Notes under the pieces: model-generated
What the model was told of the DNA's origin: nothing
Seen by the model: only the letters and a program-made list of their open reading frames with translations
Database searches by the model: none
Assembly: GCF_001434575.1 (NCBI RefSeq)
Contig: NZ_AZDA01000093.1
Coordinates: forward strand, 89,469 to 153,468
Source of the DNA: Loigolactobacillus bifermentans DSM 20003
GTDB taxonomy: Bacteria > Bacillota > Bacilli > Lactobacillales > Lactobacillaceae
Length of the DNA: 64,000 nucleotides
Direction of reading: 5' to 3'
Shown here: positions 37,812 to 49,536 of the stretch, piece by piece
How the letters are laid out: the number at the start of each line of letters is the position of its first letter
How positions within the stretch are numbered: position 1 is the stretch's first letter
Translations under genes and position numbers: made by a program

Positions 37812-38938
37812 CACCAACAGTGGCACAGTTTATTCAACGATTTGAACAGTTTGCACCTCAATGGCTCGCGATGAAAGGCGATCCAGTTGGCATGCAGTTA
37901 GGCTCCACACAACAGTCGATCCATCGGGTTTTAGTGACATTAGATGTGCGCCCGGAAGTGGTAGAAGAGGCGATTGCGAAACAAGTGGACTTTATTTTTG
38001 CCCATCATCCGGCCGTTTTTCGGCCTGCACGTAATTTGGTGACAGACAACCCACAAAATGCCATGTATGCTAAATTGTTAGCGAATCACATTGCTGTTTA
38101 TGCGGCGCACACTAATTTAGATATGGCTGCAGGAGGCATGAATGACTGGTTAGCCGATCAATTACAGCTACGTGATGTTACTTTGTTACAGCCCCAACAT
38201 TTTCAAACCAAATTTAAGTTAGTCATTTTTGTGCCGACCACACATGAAGAAGCGGTTCGCCAAGCGTTGACACAAGCCAAAATTGGTCAAATTGGTGCCT
38301 ATCAAGGGACTAGCTTTGGGATAAATGGCACCGGATATTTCACACCGGAAGTCACGGCCAATCCATATTTAGGTCAGCCTGGTCAGGCAGAGGCAGCTGC
38401 TGAAACGCGATTAGAAGTGATTTTAGATCAAACACAAATTGATCAAGCACTGGATTTGATTCATAAAGTCCATCCTTATGAAGAACCGGTTTATGACTTA
38501 TACCCATTGGCGCGTGAAACGGGACCAGCTTATGGCATTGGTCGTATTGGTCGACCACATACGGAAATGACGGTGCAAGATTATGCGCATTTTGTCCGGC
38601 AAGCATTTCAAATTGATGGCTTACGCCTTGTGACACAAAACCCAACAGAACTGGTGAAACGGGTGGCCGTTATCGGTGGTGATGGCGGTAAATTCTATCC
38701 GGCTGTTTTGGCACAAGGTGCGAATGTATTTGTAACGGGTGATGTGTACTACCATACGGCACATGATATGTTGGCCAGTGGGCTATCTGTCATGGATCCT
38801 GGGCATCATGTGGAACAAATTGTCAAGGCCCGTTTAGTCCCGTTATTTGAAAATTGGGCGCAAGCTGAGGATTGGCAAGGGGTTCAATTTATTCCGTCAC
38901 AATTATCGACAGATCCATTTTCGTTTGTGACTGATTAA
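37808..38938 (+). CDS. Nif3-like dinuclear metal protein (YqfO type)
   Basis: 376 residues from ATG 37808 with AGGGGG upstream. NIF3/DUF34 family with metal ligands in [25 protein letters not shown] and the C-terminal [27 protein letters not shown] CutA/PII-like domain is inserted (about residues 135-240, [18 protein letters not shown] ... [13 protein letters not shown]), the form seen in Bacillus YqfO. Often labelled GTP cyclohydrolase I type 2 homolog; real function is unsettled. Coupled to trmK. Confidence 0.93.
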   Translation: MTPTVAQFIQRFEQFAPQWLAMKGDPVGMQLGSTQQSIHRVLVTLDVRPEVVEEAIAKQVDFIFAHHPAVFRPARNLVTDNPQNAMYAKLLANHIAVYAAHTNLDMAAGGMNDWLADQLQLRDVTLLQPQHFQTKFKLVIFVPTTHEEAVRQALTQAKIGQIGAYQGTSFGINGTGYFTPEVTANPYLGQPGQAEAAAETRLEVILDQTQIDQALDLIHKVHPYEEPVYDLYPLARETGPAYGIGRIGRPHTEMTVQDYAHFVRQAFQIDGLRLVTQNPTELVKRVAVIGGDGGKFYPAVLAQGANVFVTGDVYYHTAHDMLASGLSVMDPGHHVEQIVKARLVPLFENWAQAEDWQGVQFIPSQLSTDPFSFVTD

Positions 38939-38954
38939 TCAGAAGAAAGAAGCG

Positions 38955-40202
38955 ATGACAATGGCTTATGAAACACTAATTCCACGGTTTTTGCGCTATG
39001 TAAAGGTTAATACACGTTCTGATCCAAATGCGACAACGATCCCGTCAACACCACAATTAGCAGCATTTGCGCAACAATTAGGGGATGAAATGCGCACGAT
39101 TGGGTTACAAGACGTGCATTATTTAGCTAAAAATGGGTATGTGGTTGGGACACTGCCTAGTAATCTCGACCAAAAGGTGCCGACGATTGGGTTTATTGCA
39201 CATCTTGATACTGCGGATTTTAATGCAGAAGGTGTCAATCCGCAAATTGTGGCCCATTACGATGGTCATAGCACGATTCCGCTGGATCCAGACGGTCAGT
39301 ACACGTTAAATACCAAGGATTTTCCGTTTTTAAAAGCGTATCAAGGGCACACTTTGATCACCACTGACGGTCGCACATTACTAGGTGGTGACGATAAAGC
39401 AGGGGTTGCCGAAATTATGACGGCGATGGCTTATTTAGGGCAACATCCTGAGATCAAACATGGTACGATTCGCGTTGCTTTCGGACCAGATGAGGAAATT
39501 GGAACTGGTGCCGATCACTTTGATGTGGCGGATTTTAATGCGGCATTTGCGTATACCGTTGATGGTGGTACAGAGGGACAGTTGGAGTATGAGACGTTTA
39601 ACGCAGCAGCGCTGACCGTTGAAATTCAAGGTAAAAATGTCCACACTGCAACTGCAAAGGATACAATGGTGAATGCTTTACAGTTAGCTGTTGATTTTCA
39701 AAATGCACTGCCTGCTGCTGAAGTCCCTGAAAAAACGGCTGGTCGGCAAGGCTTTTTCCATTTAGACCAGTTAACGGGAACGGTTGAATCCGCTAAAATG
39801 TCCTATATCATTCGTGATTTTGAACGGGATGGTTTGGCACAACGGAAAGCGCTAGCGCAGGCAATCGCAGCGCGTTTAAATGCCCGTTATGACACGCCAC
39901 GGGTGACAATCACGCTATGGGATCAGTATGCCAACATGCGCGAAATTTTGGAACAAGATATGCGCCCGGTTGAATTAGCACGGCAAGCGATGGAAAACTT
40001 ACACATTACGCCTTTAACCGAAGCGGTGCGCGGCGGTACAGATGGTTCGAAACTTTCTTTTATGGGCTTGCCAACGCCGAATTTATTTGCAGGGCCTGAA
40101 AACATGCATGGTCGTTATGAATTTGTGTCACAGCAGGTCATGGCGCACGCAGTGGATGTGATTATTGAAATTAGTCGGCTAAATGGCACAAATCCGGCTT
40201 AA
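38955..40202 (+). CDS. pepT: Peptidase T, tripeptidase
   Basis: M20B zinc aminotripeptidase, 415 residues, cytosolic. Metal and catalytic regions: [12 protein letters not shown] (His-X-Asp), [28 protein letters not shown] (general base Glu pair), and the C-terminal [33 protein letters not shown]. Starts at ATG 38955 or the second ATG 6 bases later; neither site is strong. Serves peptide use, typical of lactic acid bacteria. A hairpin terminator follows. Confidence 0.95.
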   Translation: MTMAYETLIPRFLRYVKVNTRSDPNATTIPSTPQLAAFAQQLGDEMRTIGLQDVHYLAKNGYVVGTLPSNLDQKVPTIGFIAHLDTADFNAEGVNPQIVAHYDGHSTIPLDPDGQYTLNTKDFPFLKAYQGHTLITTDGRTLLGGDDKAGVAEIMTAMAYLGQHPEIKHGTIRVAFGPDEEIGTGADHFDVADFNAAFAYTVDGGTEGQLEYETFNAAALTVEIQGKNVHTATAKDTMVNALQLAVDFQNALPAAEVPEKTAGRQGFFHLDQLTGTVESAKMSYIIRDFERDGLAQRKALAQAIAARLNARYDTPRVTITLWDQYANMREILEQDMRPVELARQAMENLHITPLTEAVRGGTDGSKLSFMGLPTPNLFAGPENMHGRYEFVSQQVMAHAVDVIIEISRLNGTNPA

Positions 40203-40248
40203 GTTGGATGCAAATTTCATGCATGCTAGGTAAATTAAAGTTACACTG

Positions 40249-40275
40249 AAATCGACAAGTGATTGTCGATTTTTT
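40249..40275 (+). terminator. Terminator after pepT, in front of clpB
   Basis: AAATCGACA (40249-40257) pairs with TGTCGATTT (40264-40272) and ends in T6. It lies only about 25 bases before the clpB start. Confidence 0.75.
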
Positions 40276-40299
40276 AGATGATGAGAAAGGATGATAACT

Positions 40300-42891
40300 A
40301 TGGATCCAGAGAAAATGACTCAGGCGGTACAAGACGCCCTTGCTGAGGCCCAACAAATCGCGGAACATCGCCATCAGCAAGCCATTGCAATCCCACACTT
40401 GTTTAAATTTTTGATTCAACCGGGACAATTGGCACGTCAGATTTATGAACAAGCAGGCGTTGCCATTGACGCGTTTGAGCAGGCTGTTGATCAGCAGTTG
40501 GCGGCCTTACCAACCGTTGAAGGCAGTCAAGTGCAGTATGGACAAACCATGAGCCAAGATCTTTATCAACTTTTTCAAGCGGCTGAAAAAATCAGCGCAG
40601 ATTTCAAGGATGATTATGTTGCCACTGAAAGTATTGTGCTGGCGCTGATGACCTTATCACAACAGCCGTTAACACAATATTTACAGCAACAACAAGTGAC
40701 AACTGCTAAATTACAAAAAATAATAAACGATATGCGAGCAGGTGAACGCGTGACCTCTAAAAATCAGGAAGCACAATATCAAGCATTAGAAAAATATGGT
40801 ACAGATTTGGTACAAGCCGTCCGAAAAGGCGATCAAGACCCGATTATCGGTCGGGATGACGAAATTTTAGATGTGATTCGGATCTTATCCCGTAAAACGA
40901 AAAATAATCCGGTATTGATCGGTGAGCCTGGTGTTGGGAAAACTGCGATTGTGGAAGGCTTGGCCCAACGAATCGTCAAAAAAGATGTGCCAGATAACTT
41001 AAAAAATAAAACCATCTTTAGTTTGGATATGGGTGCCTTAATTGCTGGGGCAAAATATCGCGGTGAATTTGAAGAACGGCTAAAAGGCGTTTTAAAAGCC
41101 GTCAAAAAAAGTGAAGGTCAAATTATTTTATTTATTGACGAAATTCATAATATTGTCGGCGCTGGTAAAACCGAAGGTAGTATGGATGCCGGCAACTTAT
41201 TAAAGCCGATGTTGGCCCGTGGTGAGTTGCATTTGATTGGTGCGACGACACTGGATGAATACCGGCAGTACATGGAAAAAGATAAAGCACTTGAACGGCG
41301 GTTTCAGCGTGTGTTGGTAAAAGAACCTTCTGTTGCAGATACCATTAGTATTTTGCGTGGTTTAAAAGAGCGATTTGAGATCTACCATGGTGTCCGGATT
41401 CATGATAATGCGCTGGTAGCAGCTGCAACGTTGTCAGATCGGTATATTACGGATCGTTTTTTACCTGATAAAGCGATTGATTTAGTGGATGAAGCCAGTG
41501 CGAACATCAATGTGGAAATGAATTCAATGCCCACCGAGTTGGATCAAGTGACCCGACGGTTAATGCAATTGGAAATTGAAGAAGCTGCGTTAAAAAAGGA
41601 AACCGATGCGCTTTCCCAAGAACGGTTAACAAAATTACAAACCCAATTAGCTGATTTGCGTGAAGAAGCCAATCAAATGAAATTACGCTGGCAATCGGAA
41701 AAAAAGGATATTGCGGCATTAAACGATAAAAAAAGCCAATTGGACCAAGCAAAACGTGAACTGCAAGATGCACAAAATAATTATGACTTGGAAAAAGCCG
41801 CGCGCTTACAGCATGGGACGATTCCAGAACTTGAAAAAGCACTCCAAGATTCTGAAGCCGAAGAACGGCCGGATGATTGGTTAGTGCAAGAGTCGGTGAC
41901 GGAAGATGAAATTGCTGGGGTCGTCAGTCGTGAAACTGGGATTCCTGTGACGAAGTTAGTACAAGGCGAACGAGAAAAGCTACTGCATTTGGCAGATCAC
42001 TTACATGAACGGGTGGTCGGTCAAGATGAGGCGGTGACGGCCGTTACCAATGCTGTTTTACGGTCACGTGCAGGGTTACAAGATCCAGCACGGCCACTGG
42101 GGTCTTTCTTATTCTTAGGGCCTACCGGGGTCGGAAAAACGGAATTAGCCAAGGCGCTGGCCGAAGATTTATTTGATGCAGAAGACCATATGGTGCGTAT
42201 TGATATGAGCGAATATATGGAAAAGTATGCTGTTTCACGGTTGGTTGGTGCAGCACCAGGCTATGTGGGCTATGAAGAAGGCGGACAGTTAACAGAAGCT
42301 GTGCGGCGGAACCCTTATTCGATCGTTTTGCTAGATGAAATCGAAAAAGCGCATCCCGATGTGTTTAACTTGTTATTACAAGTCTTAGATGACGGGCGGT
42401 TGACGGATAGTCAAGGCCGGACAGTGGATTTTAAAAATACACTGATCATTATGACATCTAATTTAGGTTCCGAAATTTTGTTAGACGGTGTCGATCAAGA
42501 CGGGCGAATTACGCCAGCGGCCCATCAGCAAGTCCAACAATTGATCCAAACCAAATTTAAACCAGAATTTTTAAACCGCATTGATGATGTCATCACCTTT
42601 ACCCCTTTAAGCTTAGTCGATGTGCAAGCAATTGTGGTGAAAATGTTGGCACAATTATCGAATCGACTGGCCGATCAGGCGATTACGTTAACGATTTCTA
42701 ATTCTGCTAAAAAATGGATTGCCGAAAAAGGGTATGATCCTGCTTTTGGCGCACGCCCATTACGGCGCTTTATTACCCGTGAAGTGGAGACACCATTAGC
42801 CAAAGAAATCATTGCCGGGCGAGTCGCACCCCACACAACGGTTCGAATCAATTTATTACAGGACCATTTAATTTTTGAAAACCAAGCCTAA
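40300..42891 (+). CDS. clpB: ATP-dependent disaggregase ClpB
   Basis: Hsp100 chaperone that pulls apart protein aggregates with DnaK. 863 residues from ATG 40300 (AAAGGA at right distance; ATG 40291 is too close). N domain, first AAA+ module ([23 protein letters not shown]), the long coiled-coil middle domain (about residues 400-530, rich in Gln, Lys and Glu), second AAA+ module ([30 protein letters not shown]), C-terminal domain. No CtsR heptad repeats or CIRCE element are seen upstream; the leader instead contains a terminator hairpin. Confidence 0.97.
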   Translation: MDPEKMTQAVQDALAEAQQIAEHRHQQAIAIPHLFKFLIQPGQLARQIYEQAGVAIDAFEQAVDQQLAALPTVEGSQVQYGQTMSQDLYQLFQAAEKISADFKDDYVATESIVLALMTLSQQPLTQYLQQQQVTTAKLQKIINDMRAGERVTSKNQEAQYQALEKYGTDLVQAVRKGDQDPIIGRDDEILDVIRILSRKTKNNPVLIGEPGVGKTAIVEGLAQRIVKKDVPDNLKNKTIFSLDMGALIAGAKYRGEFEERLKGVLKAVKKSEGQIILFIDEIHNIVGAGKTEGSMDAGNLLKPMLARGELHLIGATTLDEYRQYMEKDKALERRFQRVLVKEPSVADTISILRGLKERFEIYHGVRIHDNALVAAATLSDRYITDRFLPDKAIDLVDEASANINVEMNSMPTELDQVTRRLMQLEIEEAALKKETDALSQERLTKLQTQLADLREEANQMKLRWQSEKKDIAALNDKKSQLDQAKRELQDAQNNYDLEKAARLQHGTIPELEKALQDSEAEERPDDWLVQESVTEDEIAGVVSRETGIPVTKLVQGEREKLLHLADHLHERVVGQDEAVTAVTNAVLRSRAGLQDPARPLGSFLFLGPTGVGKTELAKALAEDLFDAEDHMVRIDMSEYMEKYAVSRLVGAAPGYVGYEEGGQLTEAVRRNPYSIVLLDEIEKAHPDVFNLLLQVLDDGRLTDSQGRTVDFKNTLIIMTSNLGSEILLDGVDQDGRITPAAHQQVQQLIQTKFKPEFLNRIDDVITFTPLSLVDVQAIVVKMLAQLSNRLADQAITLTISNSAKKWIAEKGYDPAFGARPLRRFITREVETPLAKEIIAGRVAPHTTVRINLLQDHLIFENQA

Positions 42892-42899
42892 CAGCATGC

Positions 42900-42933
42900 A
42901 AAAACGCCCTACCAAATTTGGTAGGGCGTTTTA
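42900..42933. terminator. Bidirectional terminator between clpB and the DUF2929 gene
   Basis: AAAACGCCCTACCAAA directly followed by TTTGGTAGGGCGTTTT, a perfect palindromic terminator usable on both strands. Confidence 0.88.
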
Positions 42934-42941
42934 GTTACGGC

Positions 42942-43115
42942 TTATTTTTGGTCAGTTGACATTGCCTTTGGTACGAGCCAAAGAATAACGGCAAAGACAA
43001 CGGAGATCATTGCAGCCATCGCGGCACTGTATGGCCGCCCAACAACGGCAGAGCCAATATAGCCCACGAGCTGACCGTAGATCAATGCCCAAATAAGAGT
43101 AAATACTTGTTTCAC
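42942..43115 (-). CDS. DUF2929 family small membrane protein (YjzD-like)
   Basis: 57 residues read from the minus strand, start GTG 43115 with AAGAGGTG upstream. Sequence begins MKQVFTLIWALIYGQLVGYI and has two hydrophobic helices with a Gly-Arg-Pro-Tyr turn between them, ending VPKAMSTDQK. Size and layout match the YjzD/DUF2929 proteins of Bacillota, whose function is unknown. It sits alone between clpB and dnaE, convergent with clpB and divergent from dnaE. AT-rich promoter-like TAAAAT lies upstream on the minus strand. Confidence 0.82.
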   Translation of the reverse strand: MKQVFTLIWALIYGQLVGYIGSAVVGRPYSAAMAAMISVVFAVILWLVPKAMSTDQK

Positions 43116-43202
43116 GATGACACCTCTTTTCGCTATTTATTTATTTTAGCATAGCTGATTTAAAAACAAAAGTCTGCTTCGCAACAGTGCTGGTTTGAAA
43201 TT

Positions 43203-43211
43203 TGGTATAAT
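43203..43211 (+). promoter_or_regulatory. Extended -10 promoter of dnaE
   Basis: TGG-TATAAT about 35 bases before the start; no good -35. Confidence 0.5.
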
Positions 43212-43245
43212 TGAAGGAACAGAATAACCGAAAGGGGATGCGGCG

Positions 43246-46200
43246 ATGACATTTGTTCAGCTACAGACGATCAGTGCCAATAGTCTGTTAAAAAGTCCGT
43301 TAACCGTGACACAATACGTACAAGCCGCTAAAGAACGCGGTTATCAGGCAATTGCTTTAACAGATGAGCAAGTGACTTCTGGCTGGCTAAGTTTCTACCA
43401 GGCTTGTCAAACGGCGCAGTTACAGGCAATTTTCGGCTTGACGATTGCCACCCAAGGGCTTGTGTTAACGGATCAAGCGTGGCCACTGTTGTGCTTTGCC
43501 AAAAATGAACAGGGGTACCGCAACCTACTGAAATTATCCAGTCATTTAATGACGCATGACACACCACCGACGCTGGCGACGCTGCAAGCTTATCTCGATG
43601 ATGTTGCGGTTGTTGTACCTGCAGAAGCCAGTGAATTAACGCTATTATTGGAACAGGATCCCAGTCAGGCACAACATTATGTGACAATGCTACAGCAACA
43701 GTGTGCGTCATTATTTGGATTAGGGGTGACGCTACAACCAGCTGGACAGGCGAATCGGACGGCTTTACAAGCATTAAGCCATGCTTGCCAAGTGCCATTA
43801 ATTGCTTTAGAAGTTGTGCGTTATTTAAATACGACGGATGCGTTTAGCGCCACTGTATTACAGCATATTGGCACAGGAACGCCTTTGTCAAATGAGGCCA
43901 AACAGCAAGTCAATCAAGCCGGATTGCATTATTTAGCACCGGCCGCTGAAGTGACCGAACGCTACCAACAAGCTGATTTAGCCGCTGCTGTTGCAGCAAC
44001 AGAACAATTGGCGCAGGTCTGTCAAGTGACGTTGACCTTGCATCAAGATCTATTGCCACGCTTTCCAGTGCCAGGTGAAAACACCAGTGAAGCGTATCTG
44101 AAACAGGTCGCGCAACAAGGCTTAGCACGGCGTTTTCCGGATCAGACTATACCGTCTACTTATCAGCAACGATTGGATTATGAATTACAAGTCATCACAA
44201 AAATGGGTTTTGCAGACTATTTTTTGATTATTTGGGACGTCATGCACCACGCCCATCAGGTGGGAATTATTACGGGACCTGGTCGTGGTTCAGCTGCAGG
44301 CTCACTGGTGGCGTATGCACTGACGATTACAGAAGTGGACCCATTGGCCTATCAACTACTATTTGAGCGTTTCTTAAACCCAGAACGTCGCAATTTGCCT
44401 GATATTGATTTGGATATTCCAGATAATCGGCGGGAAGAGTTGTTGCATTATGTGTATAACAAATATGGTCAAACCCATATGGCCCAAATTATGACGTATG
44501 GCACACTGGCCGCAAAACAGGCGCTCCGCGATGTTGGCCGGGTGTTAGGTTTGTCGCAGGTGGCATTGAATCGTTGGTCTAAAGCAGTACCCAATACCTT
44601 GCACATTGATTTGAAAACGGCCTATGATACGTCATTGAAGTTGCGTAATTTGGTGAGTGACAGCGAGCACAATCAGTTGTTATTCAAGATCGCACAACAA
44701 TTAGAAGGCTTGCCGCGGCACTATTCTACTCACGCAGCAGGCATTATTTTAAGCAATCACAATCTCACAGATTATTTAGCGCTTCAGTCAGGCAGTAACG
44801 GCATTGAATTGACGCAGTTTGCTATGGGCGATGTGGCCACCATTGGTTTGGTGAAAATGGACTTTTTAGGCCTGCGTAATTTAAGCATTTTAGCCAATAC
44901 ACTGGCACTGGTGACGCAACAGTTAGGACGGTCTTTTGACGTTACTGAGATCCCACTAAATGATCCGGAAACACTGACACTTTTTCAAAAAGGAGATACC
45001 AATGGTGTCTTTCAATTTGAGTCAGCAGGCATTAAACGGGTGCTGCAAACACTGAAACCGACTGATTTTGAAGATATTGTGGCGGTGAATGCCTTGTATC
45101 GACCGGGACCGATGGCCAATATTCCAATTTTTATTAAGCGAAAACATGCCCAGCAACATGGGCATTATCCCGATGCCAAAATCGAGGCTATTTTGGCGCC
45201 AACTTATGGTATCTTGGTTTATCAAGAACAAGTCATGCAAGTTGCCGCACAAATGGGTGGCTTTACGTTAGGGGAAGCCGACAGTTTGCGGCGTGCCATG
45301 AGTAAGAAGCAAAAAAGCGTGATTGACGCGCAGCAAACAGCGTTTCTAAAAGGCGCCCAGCAACGTGGCTATGATGCGACTGACGCTCAGAAAATGTATC
45401 AGTATATTGAGCGTTTTGCCAATTATGGGTTTAATCGCTCTCACGCCGTGGCATACAGCATGATTGCCTTTCAACTCGCCTATTTAAAGGCCCATTATCC
45501 AGCGGCTTTTTTTGCGGCTTTGTTAAATGCAACCGGTAATCAAGGCCAGAAGACCAAGCGCTATTTGTTGGAAGCACGTCAGCGTCACCTTAAGATCTTG
45601 GCACCTAACGTGAATCAAAGTGAATTGGATTTTACGGTGCAGCAACAAACCATCCAGTTTGGGTTAAATAGCATTCATGGGTTGCGAAAAGATTATGTTC
45701 AAGCGATTTTGCAAGCACGTGCAACTGGCGGAAAATTCCATTCTTTAGCCGATTATTTACGCCGTTTAGGTGATAAATGGTTAAAAATAGCTGATTTAGA
45801 ACCTTTGATCTACACCAATGCACTACGCGATTTTAATCCCAATCGTAAGGCATTATTGAATCAAGCACCTGAATTGATTGCGGCTTTGAAACTGAGCGGT
45901 ACCAACCAGGAACTGTTAAGTGAATTAGCGCCAAAGCCCAAGCAAATGTTTGATTTTAGTTTAAAAGAAAAACTTAATTTTGAAGCACAATATTTAGGTG
46001 CGTATCTGTCAGGGCATCCAGTTGAAAAATATGCTGCCTTAAGTCAACATGAGACGTTTACCAATGTTCCTGATCTTGTTCCGGATCAAACAGTACAAAT
46101 GCTCGTTTTGATCAAACGGGTGAAGGTGATCCGTACAAAACGAGGGCAGGAAATGGCTTTTGTTACCGGTGAGGATGCAACGGCAGAGTTAGACATCACG

Positions 46201-46578
46201 TGTTTCCCAGAGGTGTATCGCCAAACGGTGGACCTACTAGTGGTGGATCAAGTATTGTGGGTGACAGGCAAAGTAACAGCAGATCGCGGTCAAATTCAAT
46301 TGATTGCCCGTCGTTTTCAGTCAGCAGATGACTTGTTGCAAGCAGCGCAAACCAGGCTGTTTTTAAAGATTCCCGCTACATCGCCGTTGCGACAAACCAT
46401 TCCCGATTTGCTCAAGCGGTCACCTGGACGCAGTGGGGTTGTGATTTTTGAACCGGATACTGGGCAAAAGATTCTGCTTCATCGCCATTTTGATGTTCAT
46501 TTAACCGAATCATTTGTGCAGCAATTGAAAGAAATACTTGGAAAAGACAATGTTGCTTTGCAAAGAAAAGCTAAATAA
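43246..46578 (+). CDS. dnaE: DNA polymerase III alpha subunit DnaE
   Basis: 1110 residues, ATG 43246 after AAAGGGG. In Bacillota DnaE extends RNA primers before PolC takes over. C-family polymerase core: GPGRGSAAGSLVAYAL, NLPDIDLDIPDNRREELL (two catalytic Asp), VKMDFLGLRNL (third Asp), YNKYGQTHMAQIMTYG; helix-hairpin-helix and an OB fold (MLVLIKRVKVIRTKRGQEMAFVTGED) toward the C-terminus. The N-terminal PHP domain has lost its metal residues: FVQLQTISANS and LTDEQVTSG replace the His-X-His and TDH forms, so no proofreading is expected from it. Confidence 0.96.
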   Translation: MTFVQLQTISANSLLKSPLTVTQYVQAAKERGYQAIALTDEQVTSGWLSFYQACQTAQLQAIFGLTIATQGLVLTDQAWPLLCFAKNEQGYRNLLKLSSHLMTHDTPPTLATLQAYLDDVAVVVPAEASELTLLLEQDPSQAQHYVTMLQQQCASLFGLGVTLQPAGQANRTALQALSHACQVPLIALEVVRYLNTTDAFSATVLQHIGTGTPLSNEAKQQVNQAGLHYLAPAAEVTERYQQADLAAAVAATEQLAQVCQVTLTLHQDLLPRFPVPGENTSEAYLKQVAQQGLARRFPDQTIPSTYQQRLDYELQVITKMGFADYFLIIWDVMHHAHQVGIITGPGRGSAAGSLVAYALTITEVDPLAYQLLFERFLNPERRNLPDIDLDIPDNRREELLHYVYNKYGQTHMAQIMTYGTLAAKQALRDVGRVLGLSQVALNRWSKAVPNTLHIDLKTAYDTSLKLRNLVSDSEHNQLLFKIAQQLEGLPRHYSTHAAGIILSNHNLTDYLALQSGSNGIELTQFAMGDVATIGLVKMDFLGLRNLSILANTLALVTQQLGRSFDVTEIPLNDPETLTLFQKGDTNGVFQFESAGIKRVLQTLKPTDFEDIVAVNALYRPGPMANIPIFIKRKHAQQHGHYPDAKIEAILAPTYGILVYQEQVMQVAAQMGGFTLGEADSLRRAMSKKQKSVIDAQQTAFLKGAQQRGYDATDAQKMYQYIERFANYGFNRSHAVAYSMIAFQLAYLKAHYPAAFFAALLNATGNQGQKTKRYLLEARQRHLKILAPNVNQSELDFTVQQQTIQFGLNSIHGLRKDYVQAILQARATGGKFHSLADYLRRLGDKWLKIADLEPLIYTNALRDFNPNRKALLNQAPELIAALKLSGTNQELLSELAPKPKQMFDFSLKEKLNFEAQYLGAYLSGHPVEKYAALSQHETFTNVPDLVPDQTVQMLVLIKRVKVIRTKRGQEMAFVTGEDATAELDITCFPEVYRQTVDLLVVDQVLWVTGKVTADRGQIQLIARRFQSADDLLQAAQTRLFLKIPATSPLRQTIPDLLKRSPGRSGVVIFEPDTGQKILLHRHFDVHLTESFVQQLKEILGKDNVALQRKAK

Positions 46579-46599
46579 TATGATTAAACCGCTTTTTTC

Positions 46600-46633
46600 C
46601 TGAAAATAGTTAATTTCAAGAGACATATTTTCA
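46600..46633. repeat. Inverted repeat between dnaE and pfkA
   Basis: CTGAAAATA (46600-46608) and TATTTTCAG (46625-46633) are exact reverse complements, 16 bases apart. It may end dnaE transcription weakly or mark a regulator site beside the pfkA promoter. Confidence 0.5.
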
Positions 46634-46648
46634 GAAAAGTGTTAAAAT
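46620..46648 (+). promoter_or_regulatory. Likely promoter of pfkA-pyk
   Basis: GAGACA (46620-46625), 17 bp, TAAAAT (46643-46648). The -35 touches the inverted repeat at 46600-46633. An alternative is TTGACA at 46683-46688 with a poor TAACAA at -10. Confidence 0.45.
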
Positions 46649-46680
46649 GATTTCTGGGTTCGAGGATAAGACAGATAATT

Positions 46681-46704
46681 GGTTTGACACGCGTTTGTCT
46701 AACC
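46681..46704. promoter_or_regulatory. Palindromic element in the pfkA leader
   Basis: GGTTTGACA and TGTCTAACC form an 8-of-9 inverted repeat about a CGCGTT centre. It lies about 35 bases before the pfkA start, where a bound protein would block transcription. It is not a cre match on either strand. The regulator is unknown. Confidence 0.45.
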
Positions 46705-46729
46705 TCTAACAAATAAGATAAATGCCTGA

Positions 46730-47698
<969 letters not shown>

Positions 47699-47753
47699 CT
47701 CGTTTTAGTCGTAACGTTACTTTTATACAAACATTAAGGGAGAGATTCTACTT

Positions 47754-49514
47754 ATGAAGAAAACCAAGATCGTAAGTACACTTGGTCCAGCTAGCTCAGA
47801 TGAAGCAACGATTCAAAAATTAATTGAATCTGGTGCAAATGTTTTTCGTTTCAACTTTTCACATGGTGACCATCCAGAACATGCTGATCGGATGGCAAAG
47901 GCCTTAGCAGCTGTTAAAGCAACCGGCAAAATGGTTGCCTTCATGCTTGATACTAAAGGTGCTGAGATCCGGACAACAGTTGAAAAAGAAGGCAAAATTG
48001 CATTTACAACTGGCGATGTAACGCGTATTTCAATGGACGCTTCAATCGAAGGAACCAAAGAAAAAATCGCCGTTACTTACCCAGGCTTATATGATGATGT
48101 TCATGTTGGCGGCCATGTACTTTTCGACGATGGCTTGATTGATATGAAGATCACTGAAAAGGACGATGCGAACAAGGAACTTGTTGTTGAAGTTCAAAAT
48201 GATGGCCTTTTAGGTTCACGTAAGGGTGTTAACGCACCTGGTGTTGCGATTAACTTGCCAGGGATCACTGAAAAAGATGCAAGTGATATTCGTTTTGGTT
48301 TAGACCATGACATTGATTATATTGCTGCAAGTTTTGTCCGTAAGGCACAAGACGTTTTAGATATCCGTGAATTGTTAGAAGAAAAGCACATGGAACATGT
48401 TCAAATCTTCCCTAAGATCGAATCTCAAGAAGGTATTGATAACATTGATGAAATCCTAAAAGTCTGCGACGGCTTGATGGTTGCACGTGGTGACATGGGT
48501 GTCGAGATCCCAGTTGAAAACGTGCCAATTATTCAAAAACGTTTGATCAAGAAGTGTAACGCTTTAGGTATGCCTGTTATCACTGCAACACAAATGTTAG
48601 ACTCAATGCAAGAAAACCCACGTCCTACACGTGCTGAAGCAACTGACGTTGCCAACGCTATTTTTGACGGAACTGATGCAACAATGCTTTCAGGTGAAAG
48701 TGCCAATGGTAAATACCCTGTTGAATCTGTTGCAACAATGGCTAAAATTGCAGAACGCGCTGAAAAAGCAATGATCGACCAAGATTCGTTTGCTTTGAAA
48801 GAATTCAGCAAAACAGACGTTACAGAATCAATCGGCCAATCAGTTGCCCACACTGCCCGTAATTTAGGCATCCGGACAATTGTTGCAGCTACTGAGTCTG
48901 GTTTTACAGCTCGGATGATCTCCAAGTATCGTCCAAAGGCTGACATTTTAGCAATTACATTTGATGAACGCACACGTCGCGGTTTAGCCGTTAACTGGGG
49001 TGTTTATCCAATCGTTGCTGAAAAGCCAAGCTCAACAGATGAAATGTTTAACTTAGCCGCTGAAAAAGCACAAAGCTTAGGCTTCGCTAAGGAAGGCGAC
49101 TTGATTATCATCACTGCTGGTGTACCAGTTGGCGAACGTGGCACAACGAACGTTATGAAGATCCAATTAATTGGGTCTAAGTTAGTTGCAGGCCAAGGTG
49201 TTGGCGACCAAACTGTTATTGGGAAAGCTGTTATCGCAACAAGCGCTGAAGAAGCTAACCAAAAAGCAGTTGAAGGTGGCATCTTAGTTGTGAAGACAAC
49301 TGATAAAGATTATTTACCAGCCATTGAAAAATCAAGTGCCTTAGTTGTCGAAGCTGGTGGCTTAACCAGTCATGCAGCTGTTGTTGGTATCGCAATGGGG
49401 ATTCCTGTCGTTGTTGGTGCTGAAAACGCAACTGAAAAGATTGCTGACGAAGAAGTTGTTACGGTTGACTCACGTCGTGGGATTATCTACCGTGGTGCTT
49501 CTAACGCTATGTAA
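47754..49514 (+). CDS. pyk: Pyruvate kinase with C-terminal PEP-utiliser domain
   Basis: 586 residues: barrel core (TKIVSTLGPAS, FRFNFSHGDH, DTKGAEIRT, IFPKIESQEGIDN, LMVARGDMGVEIP, TATQMLDSMQENPRPTRAEATDVANAI) and an extra C-terminal domain with the phosphohistidine-like loop VEAGGLTSHAAVVGIAMGIPVVVG. That extension is standard for Bacillota pyruvate kinases. It follows pfkA by 55 bases, with GGGAG before the ATG, so both are made from one message. Confidence 0.98.
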   Translation: MKKTKIVSTLGPASSDEATIQKLIESGANVFRFNFSHGDHPEHADRMAKALAAVKATGKMVAFMLDTKGAEIRTTVEKEGKIAFTTGDVTRISMDASIEGTKEKIAVTYPGLYDDVHVGGHVLFDDGLIDMKITEKDDANKELVVEVQNDGLLGSRKGVNAPGVAINLPGITEKDASDIRFGLDHDIDYIAASFVRKAQDVLDIRELLEEKHMEHVQIFPKIESQEGIDNIDEILKVCDGLMVARGDMGVEIPVENVPIIQKRLIKKCNALGMPVITATQMLDSMQENPRPTRAEATDVANAIFDGTDATMLSGESANGKYPVESVATMAKIAERAEKAMIDQDSFALKEFSKTDVTESIGQSVAHTARNLGIRTIVAATESGFTARMISKYRPKADILAITFDERTRRGLAVNWGVYPIVAEKPSSTDEMFNLAAEKAQSLGFAKEGDLIIITAGVPVGERGTTNVMKIQLIGSKLVAGQGVGDQTVIGKAVIATSAEEANQKAVEGGILVVKTTDKDYLPAIEKSSALVVEAGGLTSHAAVVGIAMGIPVVVGAENATEKIADEEVVTVDSRRGIIYRGASNAM

Positions 49515-49536
49515 GCTTTATCCGCTTAAACTTTTA

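Noticed and set aside
46681-46704. Palindrome before pfkA as a cre box
   Set aside because: Compared on both strands with WTGNAARCGNWWWCAW; too many mismatches.
48533-48973. 146-codon minus-strand frame inside pyk
   Set aside because: Typical shadow of a highly expressed gene with biased codons.
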